Shown one piece after another: positions 23,352 to 32,836 of a DNA stretch of 64,000 nucleotides; positions within the stretch are counted from its first letter, which is position 1; each line of letters begins with the position of its first letter. The notes beneath the pieces were generated by a model. The model saw only the letters and a program-made list of their open reading frames with translations. It did no database searches and was not told where the DNA came from. A program made the translations under genes and the position numbers. The DNA comes from CAVUAT01 sp963848045 (lineage in GTDB: Bacteria; Actinomycetota; Thermoleophilia; Solirubrobacterales; 70-9): NCBI GenBank assembly GCA_963848045.1, contig CAWKCC010000004.1, forward strand, positions 496,001-560,000. The letters run 5' to 3'.

Positions 23352-24608
23352 ATGGGGTCAGCAGCCGCTACAGCTCCCTCCCTCCCCCGCTCGGTCGAGC
23401 AGATAAGGGCCGAGTTCCCGATCCTGGCCCGCGAGATCCACGGGCAGCCGCTGGCCTACCTCGACAACGGCTCGACCTCGCAGAAGCCGCTGGCCGTGAT
23501 CGAGACGCTGGACCGCTTCTGGCGCCGGCACAACTCGAACGTCCACCGCGGCGTGCACACGCTCTCCGAGGAGGCGACCGCCCTGTATGAGGGCGCGCGC
23601 CGGACGGTCGCCGCCCATATCGGCGCGGACCGCCGCGAGGTGATCTTCACGCGCAACGCGACCGAGGCGCTCAACCTCGTCGCCTACTCATGGGGGCGCT
23701 CCAATATCGCGGCGGGCGACCGGATCCTGCTGACCGAGATGGAGCATCACTCCAACATCGTCCCCTGGCACCAGCTCGCCCAGGAGAAGGGCGCCGAAGT
23801 GGATTGGGCGCCGATCACCGACGAGGGAAGGCTCGACCTCGACGCGTACGCCGGACTGCTCGAACGCGGCCCGCGCCTGGTCAGCCTCGCCCATGTATCG
23901 AACGTGCTGGGCACCATCAATCCGGTCGCCGGCCTCGCGGCGACGGCCCGCGACGCCGGCGCGATCGTCGTCGTCGACGGCGCCCAGGCGGGACCCAAGC
24001 TCGAACTGGACATGGCCTCTCTAGGCGCGGACTTCTACGCCCTCACCGCGCACAAGATGTACGGCCCCACCGGCCTCGGGGTGCTCTGGGGCCGGCGCGA
24101 GCTGCTGGAGGAGATGCCGCCCTTCATCGGCGGCGGCTCGATGATCAAGAAGGTGGGGCGCGAACAGATCACCTGGGCCGACCTGCCGGCCAAGTTCGAG
24201 GGCGGTACGCCGCCGATCGCAGAGGCGGCGGGGTTCGGCATCGCGGTGGACTGGATCCGGGACCTCGGCCTCGATGCGATTCACGCCGCCGAGCTCGACC
24301 TGGCGTCCTACGCTCTCGAGCGCCTCGGCGAGGTCCCCGGCCTCACCGTCTTCGGCCCCCCGGCCGGCGCCGACCGCGGCGCCATCCTCTCCTTCGCGCT
24401 CGAGGGGGTGCACGGCCACGACGTCGCCGAGATCCTCGACCGTCACGGCATCGCCGTGCGAGCCGGTCACCACTGCGCCCAGGTGCTGATGGACCGCCTC
24501 GGCGTGCCGGCGACCACTCGCGCCAGCCTCGCCGTCTACAACACCCGCGAGGAGATCGACCGCCTGATCGACGGCCTCGTCGACGTGAGGAGCATCTTCG
24601 CCGACTGA
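23352..24608 (+). CDS. sufS: Cysteine desulfurase SufS
   Basis: Group II PLP cysteine desulfurase of 418 residues that removes sulfur from cysteine for Fe-S assembly. LAYLDNGSTSQKP opens the domain; EMEHHSNIVPW and VVVDGAQAGPK carry PLP contacts; the PLP lysine is in TAHKMYGPTG (about 236) and the persulfide cysteine in RAGHHCAQVLMD (about 377). Typical length. It lies 16 bases after sufC and 2 bases before sufU; in such organisms SufU hands zinc-assisted sulfur on from SufS. Confidence 0.93.
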   Translation: MGSAAATAPSLPRSVEQIRAEFPILAREIHGQPLAYLDNGSTSQKPLAVIETLDRFWRRHNSNVHRGVHTLSEEATALYEGARRTVAAHIGADRREVIFTRNATEALNLVAYSWGRSNIAAGDRILLTEMEHHSNIVPWHQLAQEKGAEVDWAPITDEGRLDLDAYAGLLERGPRLVSLAHVSNVLGTINPVAGLAATARDAGAIVVVDGAQAGPKLELDMASLGADFYALTAHKMYGPTGLGVLWGRRELLEEMPPFIGGGSMIKKVGREQITWADLPAKFEGGTPPIAEAAGFGIAVDWIRDLGLDAIHAAELDLASYALERLGEVPGLTVFGPPAGADRGAILSFALEGVHGHDVAEILDRHGIAVRAGHHCAQVLMDRLGVPATTRASLAVYNTREEIDRLIDGLVDVRSIFAD

Positions 24609-24610
24609 CC

Positions 24611-25036
24611 ATGGACGAGCTCTACCGCGACCAGATCCTCGACCACTACAAGCGCCCGCACAACTTCGGGCGCCTCGAGAGCTTCGACCTCGAGTTCGAG
24701 GACACCAACCCGTTCTGTGGCGACGAGCAGCATGTATTCATCCGCCTCGATGACGACGACAGGGTCGCGGCTGTCTCCTTCGAAGGGCAGGGCTGCGCGA
24801 TCTCGACGGCGGCGACCTCGCTGCTCACCGACGAGCTCGTCGGCATGACCCGCGACGAGCTGATCAAGCTGCCCAAGGAGGCGGTGCTCGAGCTGCTCGG
24901 AATCGAGATCTCGGCGACGCGGCTGAAGTGCGCACTGCTGGGCCTGAAGGTGATCAAGGGCGCCGCGCTCGGCAAGCCCGCCGAATGGGAGGACGAGGGA
25001 GAGCACGGCGACCCCGCCGAGGCCGGCGCCCTCTGA
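24611..25036 (+). CDS. sufU: SufU (IscU-like zinc sulfurtransferase)
   Basis: IscU-fold protein of 141 residues that accepts persulfide from SufS, as in Bacillus and actinobacteria, rather than acting as a free scaffold. LYRDQILDHYKRPHN opens it. The three conserved cysteines lie in NPFCGDE, GQGCAIS and RLKCALLG, together with the SufU-specific insertion between the second and third. ATG 24611 is 3 bases after the sufS stop; the frame is open far upstream but antisense-like there. 140 bases without a gene follow. Confidence 0.9.
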   Translation: MDELYRDQILDHYKRPHNFGRLESFDLEFEDTNPFCGDEQHVFIRLDDDDRVAAVSFEGQGCAISTAATSLLTDELVGMTRDELIKLPKEAVLELLGIEISATRLKCALLGLKVIKGAALGKPAEWEDEGEHGDPAEAGAL

Positions 25037-25148
25037 CGCACGCTCGGCCCACGCACCCGGCCCGCCTCCACCTGTTGCAAGCGGCCGATCGGAGCGAGGA
25101 GCCCCCCTGGCCGCGGCTGCTGCGCTCCCGGCCGCAGGCCGCGCCCGC

Positions 25149-25160
25149 TAATATCCGACC
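25149..25160 (+). promoter_or_regulatory. Leaderless-type promoter inside the SUF cluster
   Basis: TAATAT at 25149-25154, then 6 bases to the ATG of a six-codon open frame (25161) that overlaps the start of the Rieske gene. Confidence 0.5.
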
Positions 25161-25181
25161 ATGCGAGTAGGAATAACGTGA
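25161..25181 (+). CDS. Six-codon upstream ORF coupled to the Rieske gene
   Basis: ATG plus five codons (MRVGIT) then TGA, whose first two bases are shared with the GTG start of the Rieske gene (GTGA). ATG sits 6 bases after TAATAT, so it would be the first codon of a leaderless message, and the AGGA inside it could serve as the ribosome site for the next gene. It may act only to load ribosomes on the leaderless end and pass them on. No peptide function is claimed. Confidence 0.4.
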   Translation: MRVGIT

Positions 25182-25506
25182 CGGAGCGCACGAGCGAACG
25201 GATCGACGTCTGTCCGGCGAACGAGCTGCCGGAGGGCACGATGAAGCTGGTCCTCTCGCCGACCGGCGAGAAGATCGGCGTCTTCAACTGCGACGGCTCC
25301 CTGTACGCGATCGAGGATCGCTGCTCGCACGACGACGGCCCCCTCGCCGAGGGGGAGTTCGACGCCGCGGCCTGTACGGTGGAGTGCCCACGTCACGGAT
25401 CGCTGTTCGACCTGGCGACGGGCAAACCCCGGACCCTGCCCGCCTATCAGCCGGTACGCACCTACCCCGTCACGATCGAGGACGACACAGTCAAGCTGGA
25501 GGTTCA

Positions 25507-25510
<4 letters not shown>
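25178..25510 (+). CDS. Rieske-type [2Fe-2S] ferredoxin of the SUF cluster
   Basis: Small Rieske protein of 110 residues, the ferredoxin-component type of non-haem oxygenases. Cluster ligands are in CSHDDGPL (Cys-x-His) and CPRHGSLFD (Cys-x2-His), about residues 50 and 69; the ending YPVTIEDDTVKLEV is the usual last strand. No oxygenase is nearby; instead ATGA overlap couples it to sufB, so it is probably an electron carrier or client reporter for Fe-S assembly, as in other actinobacterial suf clusters. GTG start overlaps a leaderless mini-ORF. Confidence 0.88.
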
Positions 25511-26968
<1,458 letters not shown>

Positions 26969-26976
<8 letters not shown>

Positions 26977-27067
26977 CATCAACGCCGTCTCCCCCGCTTC
27001 GCGTCCGGGGGCGGCGGCTTGCGAGGCGATCGCGGGAGCCGCTGAGCGCCCGCCCACCACCCCGTGA
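26969..27067 (+). other. 32-codon open frame bridging sufB and sufD (possible frame-shifted SufD N-terminus)
   Basis: TTG 26969 overlaps the sufB stop and TGA 27065-27067 overlaps the sufD GTG. The frame (ADINAVSPASRPG start, ending AGAAERPPTTP) has coding-like codon use and is out of phase with sufD by one base. It is either a tiny linker peptide or the true SufD N-terminus separated by a frameshift. Confidence 0.35.
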
Positions 27068-28347
27068 CGGTGCTCGAGCCGGAGTGGCTGACCGAGAGGC
27101 GGCGCAGTGGGGCCGAGGCGGCCTCGACGATCGCGCTGCCCACGACCAAGACCCCCGGCTGGGAGTTCACCGACCTCAGCGAGCTGGAGGAGAGCTACTT
27201 CAGCGCCGCCAATGGCGTCGGCGATGCCGAGCGGGCACGCTCGCAGGCCGATCCCGTGCTCAACGCCCCCGAGCAGGCGCCTCGGGTCGTCCAGGTGGAC
27301 GGGACCTCGATCGGCGGGGAGGGCATCAGCGGCGGCCCCGGCGAGACACCGAGCGAACCGGTGGTGACGACGCTCGCGGAGGCAGCCGAGCGCTACCCGG
27401 CTTTGGTCGCGGCGAGGCTCGGATCGCTGGCTGACTCGGGCGACCCCCTGGTGGCGCGCAACGACGCCAGCTGGAGGGGTGGGGCGTTCATCTACGTGCC
27501 CAAGGGCAAGCGTCTCGAGCAGCCCGCGCAGATCGCCGCGATCCACGATGGTGACCGCGCCGCGATCGGCTTTCGCACGCTGATCGTGCTCGCCGAGGGC
27601 GCCGAGGCCGAGGTCTGGGAGCAATGGCTGGCGACGGGCGCCGAGCGCTCGGCGCTGTTCAACACCGTCACCGAGATCTTCGTCGGTGCCGGCGCCCACC
27701 TGCACTACGTCTCGGCCCAGGGTCTGGGCGAGCGCAGCTGGGTGTTCGCCAACCAGCGCGCCGAGCTCGAGCGTGACGCCACCCTCAACTGGGTGGCCCT
27801 CGGCTTCGGGTCGGCGCACGGCAAGGTGCGAATGGAAACTCGGCTCGCCGGCCCGGGCTCCACGGCCCGGGTCACGGGCGCCTACGCAGGCGGCGACTCC
27901 CAGCACCTCGACTTCGACACCACCCAGGAGCACGCTGCCGCCAGCACCGTCTCCGACCTCGCCTTCCGCGGCGTCCTGGACGGAGACGCCACCGCGGTTT
28001 GGCGGGGCATGATCAAGGTGGACACGGGCGCGCAGCAGACCGACGCGTTCCAGGAGAACCGCAACCTGCTGCTATCCAAGACGGCCCACGCCGACGCCAT
28101 CCCGGGGCTCGAGATCGAGGCCGACGACGTGCGCTGCACCCATGCCGCGGCGATCGCCCAGATCGACGCCGACCAGCTCCACTACCTGCGCGCCCACGGC
28201 CTGCCGAGCGCCGAGGCCAAGCGCCTGATCATCGAGGGCTTCCTCGAGGCCCTGGTCGAGCGCCTGGACGAGGGGCCCGTCCGCGCCGCCGTCTCGGTCG
28301 CGCTGGAGCGCCGCCTCGGCGAGCTGCTCGGCGAGCGCCACACCTAA
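27064..28347 (+). CDS. sufD: Fe-S cluster assembly protein SufD
   Basis: SufB paralogue of 427 residues completing the SufBC2D scaffold. After EPEWLTERRRSG and TPGWEFTDLSELEE, which are the usual N-terminal elements, the beta-helix core follows with FIYVPKGKRLEQPAQIAAIH and LAGPGSTARVTGAYAG; the C-terminal part has RGMIKVDTGAQQTDAFQENR, LLSKTAHADAIPGLEIEADD and DQLHYLRAHGL with the catalytic-region His (HAAAIAQIDADQ). The GTG start leaves the protein slightly short at its front; see the bridging frame. Last gene of the SUF cluster, 36 bases before the Fur gene. Confidence 0.92.
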   Translation: MTVLEPEWLTERRRSGAEAASTIALPTTKTPGWEFTDLSELEESYFSAANGVGDAERARSQADPVLNAPEQAPRVVQVDGTSIGGEGISGGPGETPSEPVVTTLAEAAERYPALVAARLGSLADSGDPLVARNDASWRGGAFIYVPKGKRLEQPAQIAAIHDGDRAAIGFRTLIVLAEGAEAEVWEQWLATGAERSALFNTVTEIFVGAGAHLHYVSAQGLGERSWVFANQRAELERDATLNWVALGFGSAHGKVRMETRLAGPGSTARVTGAYAGGDSQHLDFDTTQEHAAASTVSDLAFRGVLDGDATAVWRGMIKVDTGAQQTDAFQENRNLLLSKTAHADAIPGLEIEADDVRCTHAAAIAQIDADQLHYLRAHGLPSAEAKRLIIEGFLEALVERLDEGPVRAAVSVALERRLGELLGERHT

Positions 28348-28348
28348 C

Positions 28349-28383
28349 GAGAACCGATCTCATTTAGCGGTATGCTCGGGCAC
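28349..28383 (+). promoter_or_regulatory. Promoter and weak palindrome of the Fur-family gene
   Basis: TATGCT (28371-28376) is followed by 7 bases and GTG 28384. GAGA-ACCGA-TCTC (28349-28361) is a short inverted repeat upstream, a weak candidate for autoregulation. Confidence 0.45.
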
Positions 28384-28832
28384 GTGTCGAGCTCGCCGTC
28401 AGACGCCTGGGTGGAGTCCGCGCGAGAGGCCCTGAGCGAGGCCGGGCACCGCGCCGGAGGAGCTCGGAGCGCCGTGGTCGAGCTGCTGGCGCGGCAGAGC
28501 TGCTGCCTCTCGGCGCAGGAGGTTGCCGACGAGCTCGGCGCCGAGGGCCGCCAGGTCGGGCTGGCGAGCGTCTACCGGGCCCTGGACCTGTTGCACGGGA
28601 TGGGGCTCGTGCAGCGAGTTGACCTCGGCGATGGGGGCTCGCGCTACGAGCCGGTGCTGCCGGGCGGCGAGCACCATCATCACGCGGTCTGCGACACCTG
28701 CGGCCGCGTCACGGCCTTCGAGGACGAGCGGCTCGAGAGCGACCTCGAGCGCTTGGCCGGCCGGCTGAGGCACTCGATCAACGCGCACGAGGTGGTGATC
28801 CACGGGGCCTGTCGGCGTTGCGCCGCGGCCAA

Positions 28833-28836
<4 letters not shown>
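28384..28836 (+). CDS. Fur-family metalloregulator (Fur/Zur)
   Basis: Ferric/zinc uptake regulator of 150 residues that should repress the neighbouring importer when the metal is plentiful. Winged helix at the N-terminus (GGARSAVVELLARQSCCLSA then VGLASVYRALDLLHGMGLV); GGEHHHHAVCDTCGRV carries the regulatory His and first structural Cys pair, and CRRC at the end the second. I start at GTG 28384 rather than ATG 28372, because that ATG lies inside the TATGCT -10 box. It overlaps the ABC ATPase gene (GTGA). Fe versus Zn cannot be told; the four-His run and neighbouring importer favour zinc. Confidence 0.87.
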
Positions 28837-29573
<737 letters not shown>

Positions 29574-29575
29574 CG

Positions 29576-30418
29576 ATGGACTTCCTGACCGAGCCGTTCG
29601 GCGCCGACTTCGTTCGGACCGGGGCCCTGGCCGCCGCGGTGGTCGGCGTGCTCTGCGGCGTCGTGGGCTGCTACGTGATCCTCCGCGGCATGGCCCTGAT
29701 GGCCGACAGCCTCGCGCACGGCGTGCTGCCCGGGATCGCGGTCGCCTTCGCGATCACGGCCAGCGGCGCGGACCAGGGGCCCAACGAGGCCGCGCTGTTG
29801 ACGGGGGCGCTGGTCGCTGGGCTGCTGACCGCACTGGCGACCAACCTGATCCTGCGGCGCAGCCGTGTGCGCGAGGAGACGGCGGCCGCAGTCGTCTTCG
29901 TGTTCATGCTGGCCCTGGGCGTGGCGATCGTCTCGCGCGTTCAGGGCTATTCCGTGAACCTGACCTCTTTCCTGTTCGGCGACGTGCTCGGCGTCTCGAG
30001 CGGCGAGGTCGCGCTGAGCGCCGCGCTCGCTCTCGCGGTCCTGCTCGTCGTCGCCATCCTCTACCGGCCGCTGCTGGCGCTCTCCTTCGACCCGCAGCGG
30101 GCCGCGGCGCTGGGCCTTCCCGTGGAGCGCCTGCACCTCGTGATGCTGGTGCTGGTCACCCTGGCTGTGGTGATCGGCTTCCGAGTCGTGGGGGCACTGC
30201 TGGTGCTGGGGCTGCTGATCGCGCCGCCCGCGACAGCCGCCCTGCTGACCAAGCGGCTGCCGGCGATGATGGCGGTCTCAGCGTTGCTGGCGGCCGCCAG
30301 CGCCCCCCTGGGGTTGCTGCTCTCCTGGCACCTCGACCTGGCCGCGGGCGCGTCGATCGTGCTGGTGGCCGTCAGCGCCTTCATCGCGACGCTGCTCCTG
30401 CGACCGGCCTCCGCCTAG
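29576..30418 (+). CDS. Metal ABC transporter permease (ZnuB-like)
   Basis: Integral membrane protein of 280 residues, ABC-3 family, with about eight hydrophobic helices. GCYVILRGMALMADSLAHGVLPGIAVAF (about 37-64) is the family signature around helix 2; VVGALLVLGLLIAPPATAALL (about 205-225) is the gating-loop region before the last two helices. ATG 29576 is 2 bases after the ATPase stop. The stop shares a CTAG with a convergent 50-residue membrane protein. Confidence 0.9.
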   Translation: MDFLTEPFGADFVRTGALAAAVVGVLCGVVGCYVILRGMALMADSLAHGVLPGIAVAFAITASGADQGPNEAALLTGALVAGLLTALATNLILRRSRVREETAAAVVFVFMLALGVAIVSRVQGYSVNLTSFLFGDVLGVSSGEVALSAALALAVLLVVAILYRPLLALSFDPQRAAALGLPVERLHLVMLVLVTLAVVIGFRVVGALLVLGLLIAPPATAALLTKRLPAMMAVSALLAAASAPLGLLLSWHLDLAAGASIVLVAVSAFIATLLLRPASA

Positions 30419-30567
30419 CGGGCCGCGTCGATCGGCCGCCCCTCGCGGTGCTCGCGGCGCTGGTCGAGGTATGTCTTGAGGATCGCCGTGAGCAAGATCA
30501 GCACGGGGAGCAGATACAGGATCCACAGTGCCCGGTGGCCGCTGTGGGCGAGGGGGACGGTGACCAT
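30415..30567 (-). CDS. Small single-pass membrane protein (50 residues) at the Fur/Zur-box locus
   Basis: Open frame of 50 residues with one predicted transmembrane helix at residues about 14-32 (ALWILYLLPVLILLTAIL), then a very basic/acidic C-terminal tail (LDQRREHREGRPIDAAR). It converges on the metal permease gene, sharing CTAG as overlapping stops, and its start faces the Fur/Zur box at 30614, which is the only operator in the divergent region with znuA. GATACT lies 8 bases before ATG, close to the leaderless pattern. I know no homologue. Regulation with the metal importer is likely; a role as a small regulatory subunit of the importer is inference. Confidence 0.5.
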   Translation of the reverse strand: MVTVPLAHSGHRALWILYLLPVLILLTAILKTYLDQRREHREGRPIDAAR

Positions 30568-30613
30568 CGAGCCCAAGTATCGCGCAGGCGCAGGGCGACA
30601 ACCGCCAGTTATC

Positions 30614-30631
30614 TGATAATGATTCTCATTA
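30614..30631. promoter_or_regulatory. Fur/Zur box
   Basis: TGATAATGATTCTCA (30614-30628) matches the Fur 7-1-7 consensus TGATAATNATTATCA with one mismatch; the core TAATGA-TTC-TCATTA (30617-30631) is a 15-base palindrome. It lies 29 bases before the binding-protein ATG and 47 before the small gene on the other strand, so it can control both. Confidence 0.75.
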
Positions 30632-30659
30632 GTTGCCGCTCACCTGAGGAGCCCCATCC

Positions 30660-31616
30660 ATGGCCCGCACGATCGCCACGCTCGCCGTTCTCGCCCTCGC
30701 AACCGCCATCAGCGCCTGCGGGCCGGATTCGCGATCGGACTCGGATCGGCCGACGGTCTCCGCAACCACAGGAGTCCTCGCCGAGATCACGGCGCGTGTC
30801 GCCGGTGAGGCGGCGGCGGTCGAGCAGGTGATCCCGGAGGGCGCCAGCCCTCACGACTTCCAGCTCAGCGCCAGGGACCGGGCCGGGATCGAGGACTCCG
30901 TGCTGTTGGTCCACAACGGCGCCGGGCTCGAGCAGGGTGTGCCGGTGGACGAGATCGACGTCCCGGAGTTCGCGCTGACCGAGAACGTAGGGAAGCTTTT
31001 ACCCCTCAGGCAAGCGGGAGGGCACGAGCGGCCGGCTGAGGGGGAGGGGCTCTCCGGCGGGGAAGCCAACACCGACGGCGGCGGCGATCCACACGTATGG
31101 ATGGATCCGACTCGCACCGCGGCGGCGCTGCCGGCGCTGGCCGGGGCGCTCGCCGAGGCCGACCCCGAGCACGCCGAGGGCTACCGCCGCCGCGCGCGCC
31201 GGTACGCCGCAGAGCTGAGGGCGCTCGATCAGGAGCTGGAGGCGCAACTCGCGGCGATTCCGGCGCCCAACCGAAAGCTGGTCACCTCGCACGACGCGCT
31301 GGAGTACTTCGCCGACCGCTACGGGTTCGAGGTCGTGGCGACGGTGTTCTCGGCCAGCGGGGTGGAAGCGGAGGCCTCGGCCGCGCGAATCCGCGACGTC
31401 GAGCGGGCCGTGCGCGAAGCTGGGGTTCCGTCCGTGTTCGCCGAGCAGGGGGACGACGCGGAGGTGCTCGAGTTGATCGCGGACGAGACCGCCGTGAGCA
31501 TCGTCACCGGCCTGCTCGTCGAATCGCCCGGAAGCGCGGGCGGCTACCTCGAGATGCTGCGGGCGGATGCCGCCCTGATCGCGGAGGGCCTCGCAACCCC
31601 GCAAACGGCTCCCTGA
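30660..31616 (+). CDS. Metal ABC transporter substrate-binding lipoprotein (ZnuA/MntC-like)
   Basis: Cluster A-I binding lipoprotein of 318 residues. Lipobox ends ISAC with Cys20. Metal ligands expected by family: His in GASPHDFQL (about 64), His in GDPHVWMDP (about 145), His in TSHDALEYFADRYG (about 205) and Asp/Glu in VFAEQGDDAE. The loop before the second His is acidic with a few His rather than the long His-rich loop of ZnuA, so Zn versus Mn is open. GAGGAG precedes the ATG. It lies downstream of a Fur/Zur box and apart from its permease and ATPase, which run on the other transcript. Confidence 0.88.
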   Translation: MARTIATLAVLALATAISACGPDSRSDSDRPTVSATTGVLAEITARVAGEAAAVEQVIPEGASPHDFQLSARDRAGIEDSVLLVHNGAGLEQGVPVDEIDVPEFALTENVGKLLPLRQAGGHERPAEGEGLSGGEANTDGGGDPHVWMDPTRTAAALPALAGALAEADPEHAEGYRRRARRYAAELRALDQELEAQLAAIPAPNRKLVTSHDALEYFADRYGFEVVATVFSASGVEAEASAARIRDVERAVREAGVPSVFAEQGDDAEVLELIADETAVSIVTGLLVESPGSAGGYLEMLRADAALIAEGLATPQTAP

Positions 31617-31696
31617 AGCCGTTTCGCGCCCTGACACGCGAAGCAGACCGATGCGCCCACTACGATCGTGCCTCCGATCGACGAGAGGAGAATCCC

Positions 31697-31900
31697 GTGG
31701 GAATCGAGTTCTACAACGTGAAGCTGCGCGAGAAGGTGACAGTGCCCGAATCGGAGGTTCGCAAGGTCAAGTACGAGCGCCAGACCAAGTCGGGCGGCAC
31801 CAGCGTCCGCTACGGCCTGCGCTCCCAGTACCAGGGAACCAAGATGACCAAGTTCGTCAGCCAGTCCGACTGGGAGGCGCTGGACGCCCCGGAGGAATAG
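31697..31900 (+). CDS. Small conserved-looking protein, basic and Lys/Tyr-rich (67 residues)
   Basis: I do not recognise this family. 67 residues, no signal peptide or membrane helix. It opens MGIEFYNVKLREKVTVPES and goes on VRKVKYERQTKSGGTSVRYGL, then TKMTKFVSQSDWEAL and an acidic end. The alternating Lys/Tyr/Arg pattern suggests a small beta-barrel nucleic-acid- or ribosome-binding protein, but nothing is decisive. AGAGGAGAA is a strong Shine-Dalgarno sequence 4 bases before the GTG, and TACGAT (31661-31666) could be the -10. A terminator hairpin follows, so it is a monocistronic unit. Confidence 0.6.
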   Translation: MGIEFYNVKLREKVTVPESEVRKVKYERQTKSGGTSVRYGLRSQYQGTKMTKFVSQSDWEALDAPEE

Positions 31901-31915
31901 GCCAGAGGGCAGGCA

Positions 31916-31940
31916 TCGCCTGAGTTCGCGCCTCAGGCGA
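31916..31940 (+). terminator. Hairpin terminator after the 67-residue protein gene
   Basis: Perfect 9-bp stem TCGCCTGAG / CTCAGGCGA with a 7-base loop, 16 bases after the stop codon; no T-run. Confidence 0.6.
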
Positions 31941-31958
31941 CCGACCCGCTGATGCGCC

Positions 31959-32378
31959 GTGAGGCCGTCGGTGGTTGTGTTCGCCGTCGTACTTGCGGCT
32001 GCCACAGCCGCGGTAGCGGGCTGTGGCGATAGCCGCACCTTCGAAGCTTCAGAGTTCGTCGATGAGGTCAACGCGCAGGGCGTGGAGCTGAGCCTTGGCG
32101 ACCCGCTGTTCACCGACGAACAGGGGAAGGAGCTGTACGCGGTGGAGCTGAAGCCCCTCACCGACCTTCCGGGCTCGAGGTCGAAGCGGGCCGAGCGCGC
32201 TGGTGGCTCGCTCTCGGCCTACGACGATCCCTCGGCCGCGGAGGGCGAGTTCGCCTCGTGCGAGGCCGCTGGTGATCTGCTCTGCTACCGCGTCAGCAAC
32301 ATCGTCGTGGTGCTGGAGGGGGGCGGAATCGCCGCCCAGCGCCTCGGAATCGCGATGCAGCGGCTGGGCGAGAACTGA
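31959..32378 (+). CDS. Small putative lipoprotein
   Basis: Unrecognised protein of 139 residues with a lipoprotein signal: hydrophobic stretch VVVFAVVLAAATAAVA and a lipobox with Cys22 in AVAGCGD. The mature part contains two more cysteines close together (FASCEAAGDLLCYRV), probably a disulfide. NIVVVLEGG and RLGIAMQRL form strand and helix near the end. It is anchored to the outer face of the membrane. GTG start chosen to include the signal peptide; no clear ribosome site. No functional clue from neighbours. Confidence 0.6.
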   Translation: MRPSVVVFAVVLAAATAAVAGCGDSRTFEASEFVDEVNAQGVELSLGDPLFTDEQGKELYAVELKPLTDLPGSRSKRAERAGGSLSAYDDPSAAEGEFASCEAAGDLLCYRVSNIVVVLEGGGIAAQRLGIAMQRLGEN

Positions 32379-32455
32379 CACCTGCAGCGCACCAGGGATT
32401 CGGCCTGCTGACCACGGATCTCTTCTCAACGCGATAGCTCACAACTATTCAGTGG

Positions 32456-32473
32456 TAGAGTGGGATTTCCGCT
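32456..32473 (+). promoter_or_regulatory. Promoter of the ArsR-TauE genes
   Basis: TAGAGT (32456-32461) lies 12 bases before GTG 32474; the region upstream, ATAG-ctcacaa-CTAT (32434-32448), is a short inverted repeat that might be an operator. Confidence 0.4.
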
Positions 32474-32821
32474 GTGCGCGAGCCGACCCGACACCCGCTC
32501 CCCGACCCTGTGATCGAGCTCGTCGCGGCGCGCTTTCGAGTGCTCGGCGAGCCGATGCGAATCCGCATCCTCGAGCATCTGCGCGAACGCGAGGCGAGCG
32601 TGCAGGAACTGACCGAGGAGATCGGCAGCTCCCAGCAGAACATCTCCAAACACCTCGGCGTTTTGCACCAAGCCGGTGTGCTCAGCCGCAGGAGAGACGG
32701 GAACTTCGTGCGCTACGCGATCGCGGACGAGGGTGTGTTCGCGTTGTGCGACCAGGTCTGCGGTGGGCTGGAGCGCCAGGTCTCGGCGCTCGGCGATGCC
32801 CTCGCCCAGGCGCCGGGCTAG
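32474..32821 (+). CDS. ArsR-family regulator (thiol/persulfide-sensing type possible)
   Basis: Winged-helix repressor of 115 residues. RFRVLGEPMRIRILEHLRE, then ELTEEIGSSQQNISKHLGVLHQAGVLSRRRDG is the recognition helix and wing. The only two cysteines are in the C-terminal helix, VFALCDQVCGGL. BigR/SqrR-type persulfide sensors use one cysteine here and one in an earlier helix, so the sensing mode is not identical. It precedes an exporter and a persulfide dioxygenase by 15 bases and is their likely repressor. GTG start; TAGAGT lies upstream. Confidence 0.85.
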   Translation: MREPTRHPLPDPVIELVAARFRVLGEPMRIRILEHLREREASVQELTEEIGSSQQNISKHLGVLHQAGVLSRRRDGNFVRYAIADEGVFALCDQVCGGLERQVSALGDALAQAPG

Positions 32822-32836
32822 GCCCGAGGGCCGACG

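Noticed and set aside
28372..28383. ATG 28372 as the start of the Fur-family gene
   Set aside because: It lies inside the TATGCT -10 box; GTG 28384 fits the spacing.
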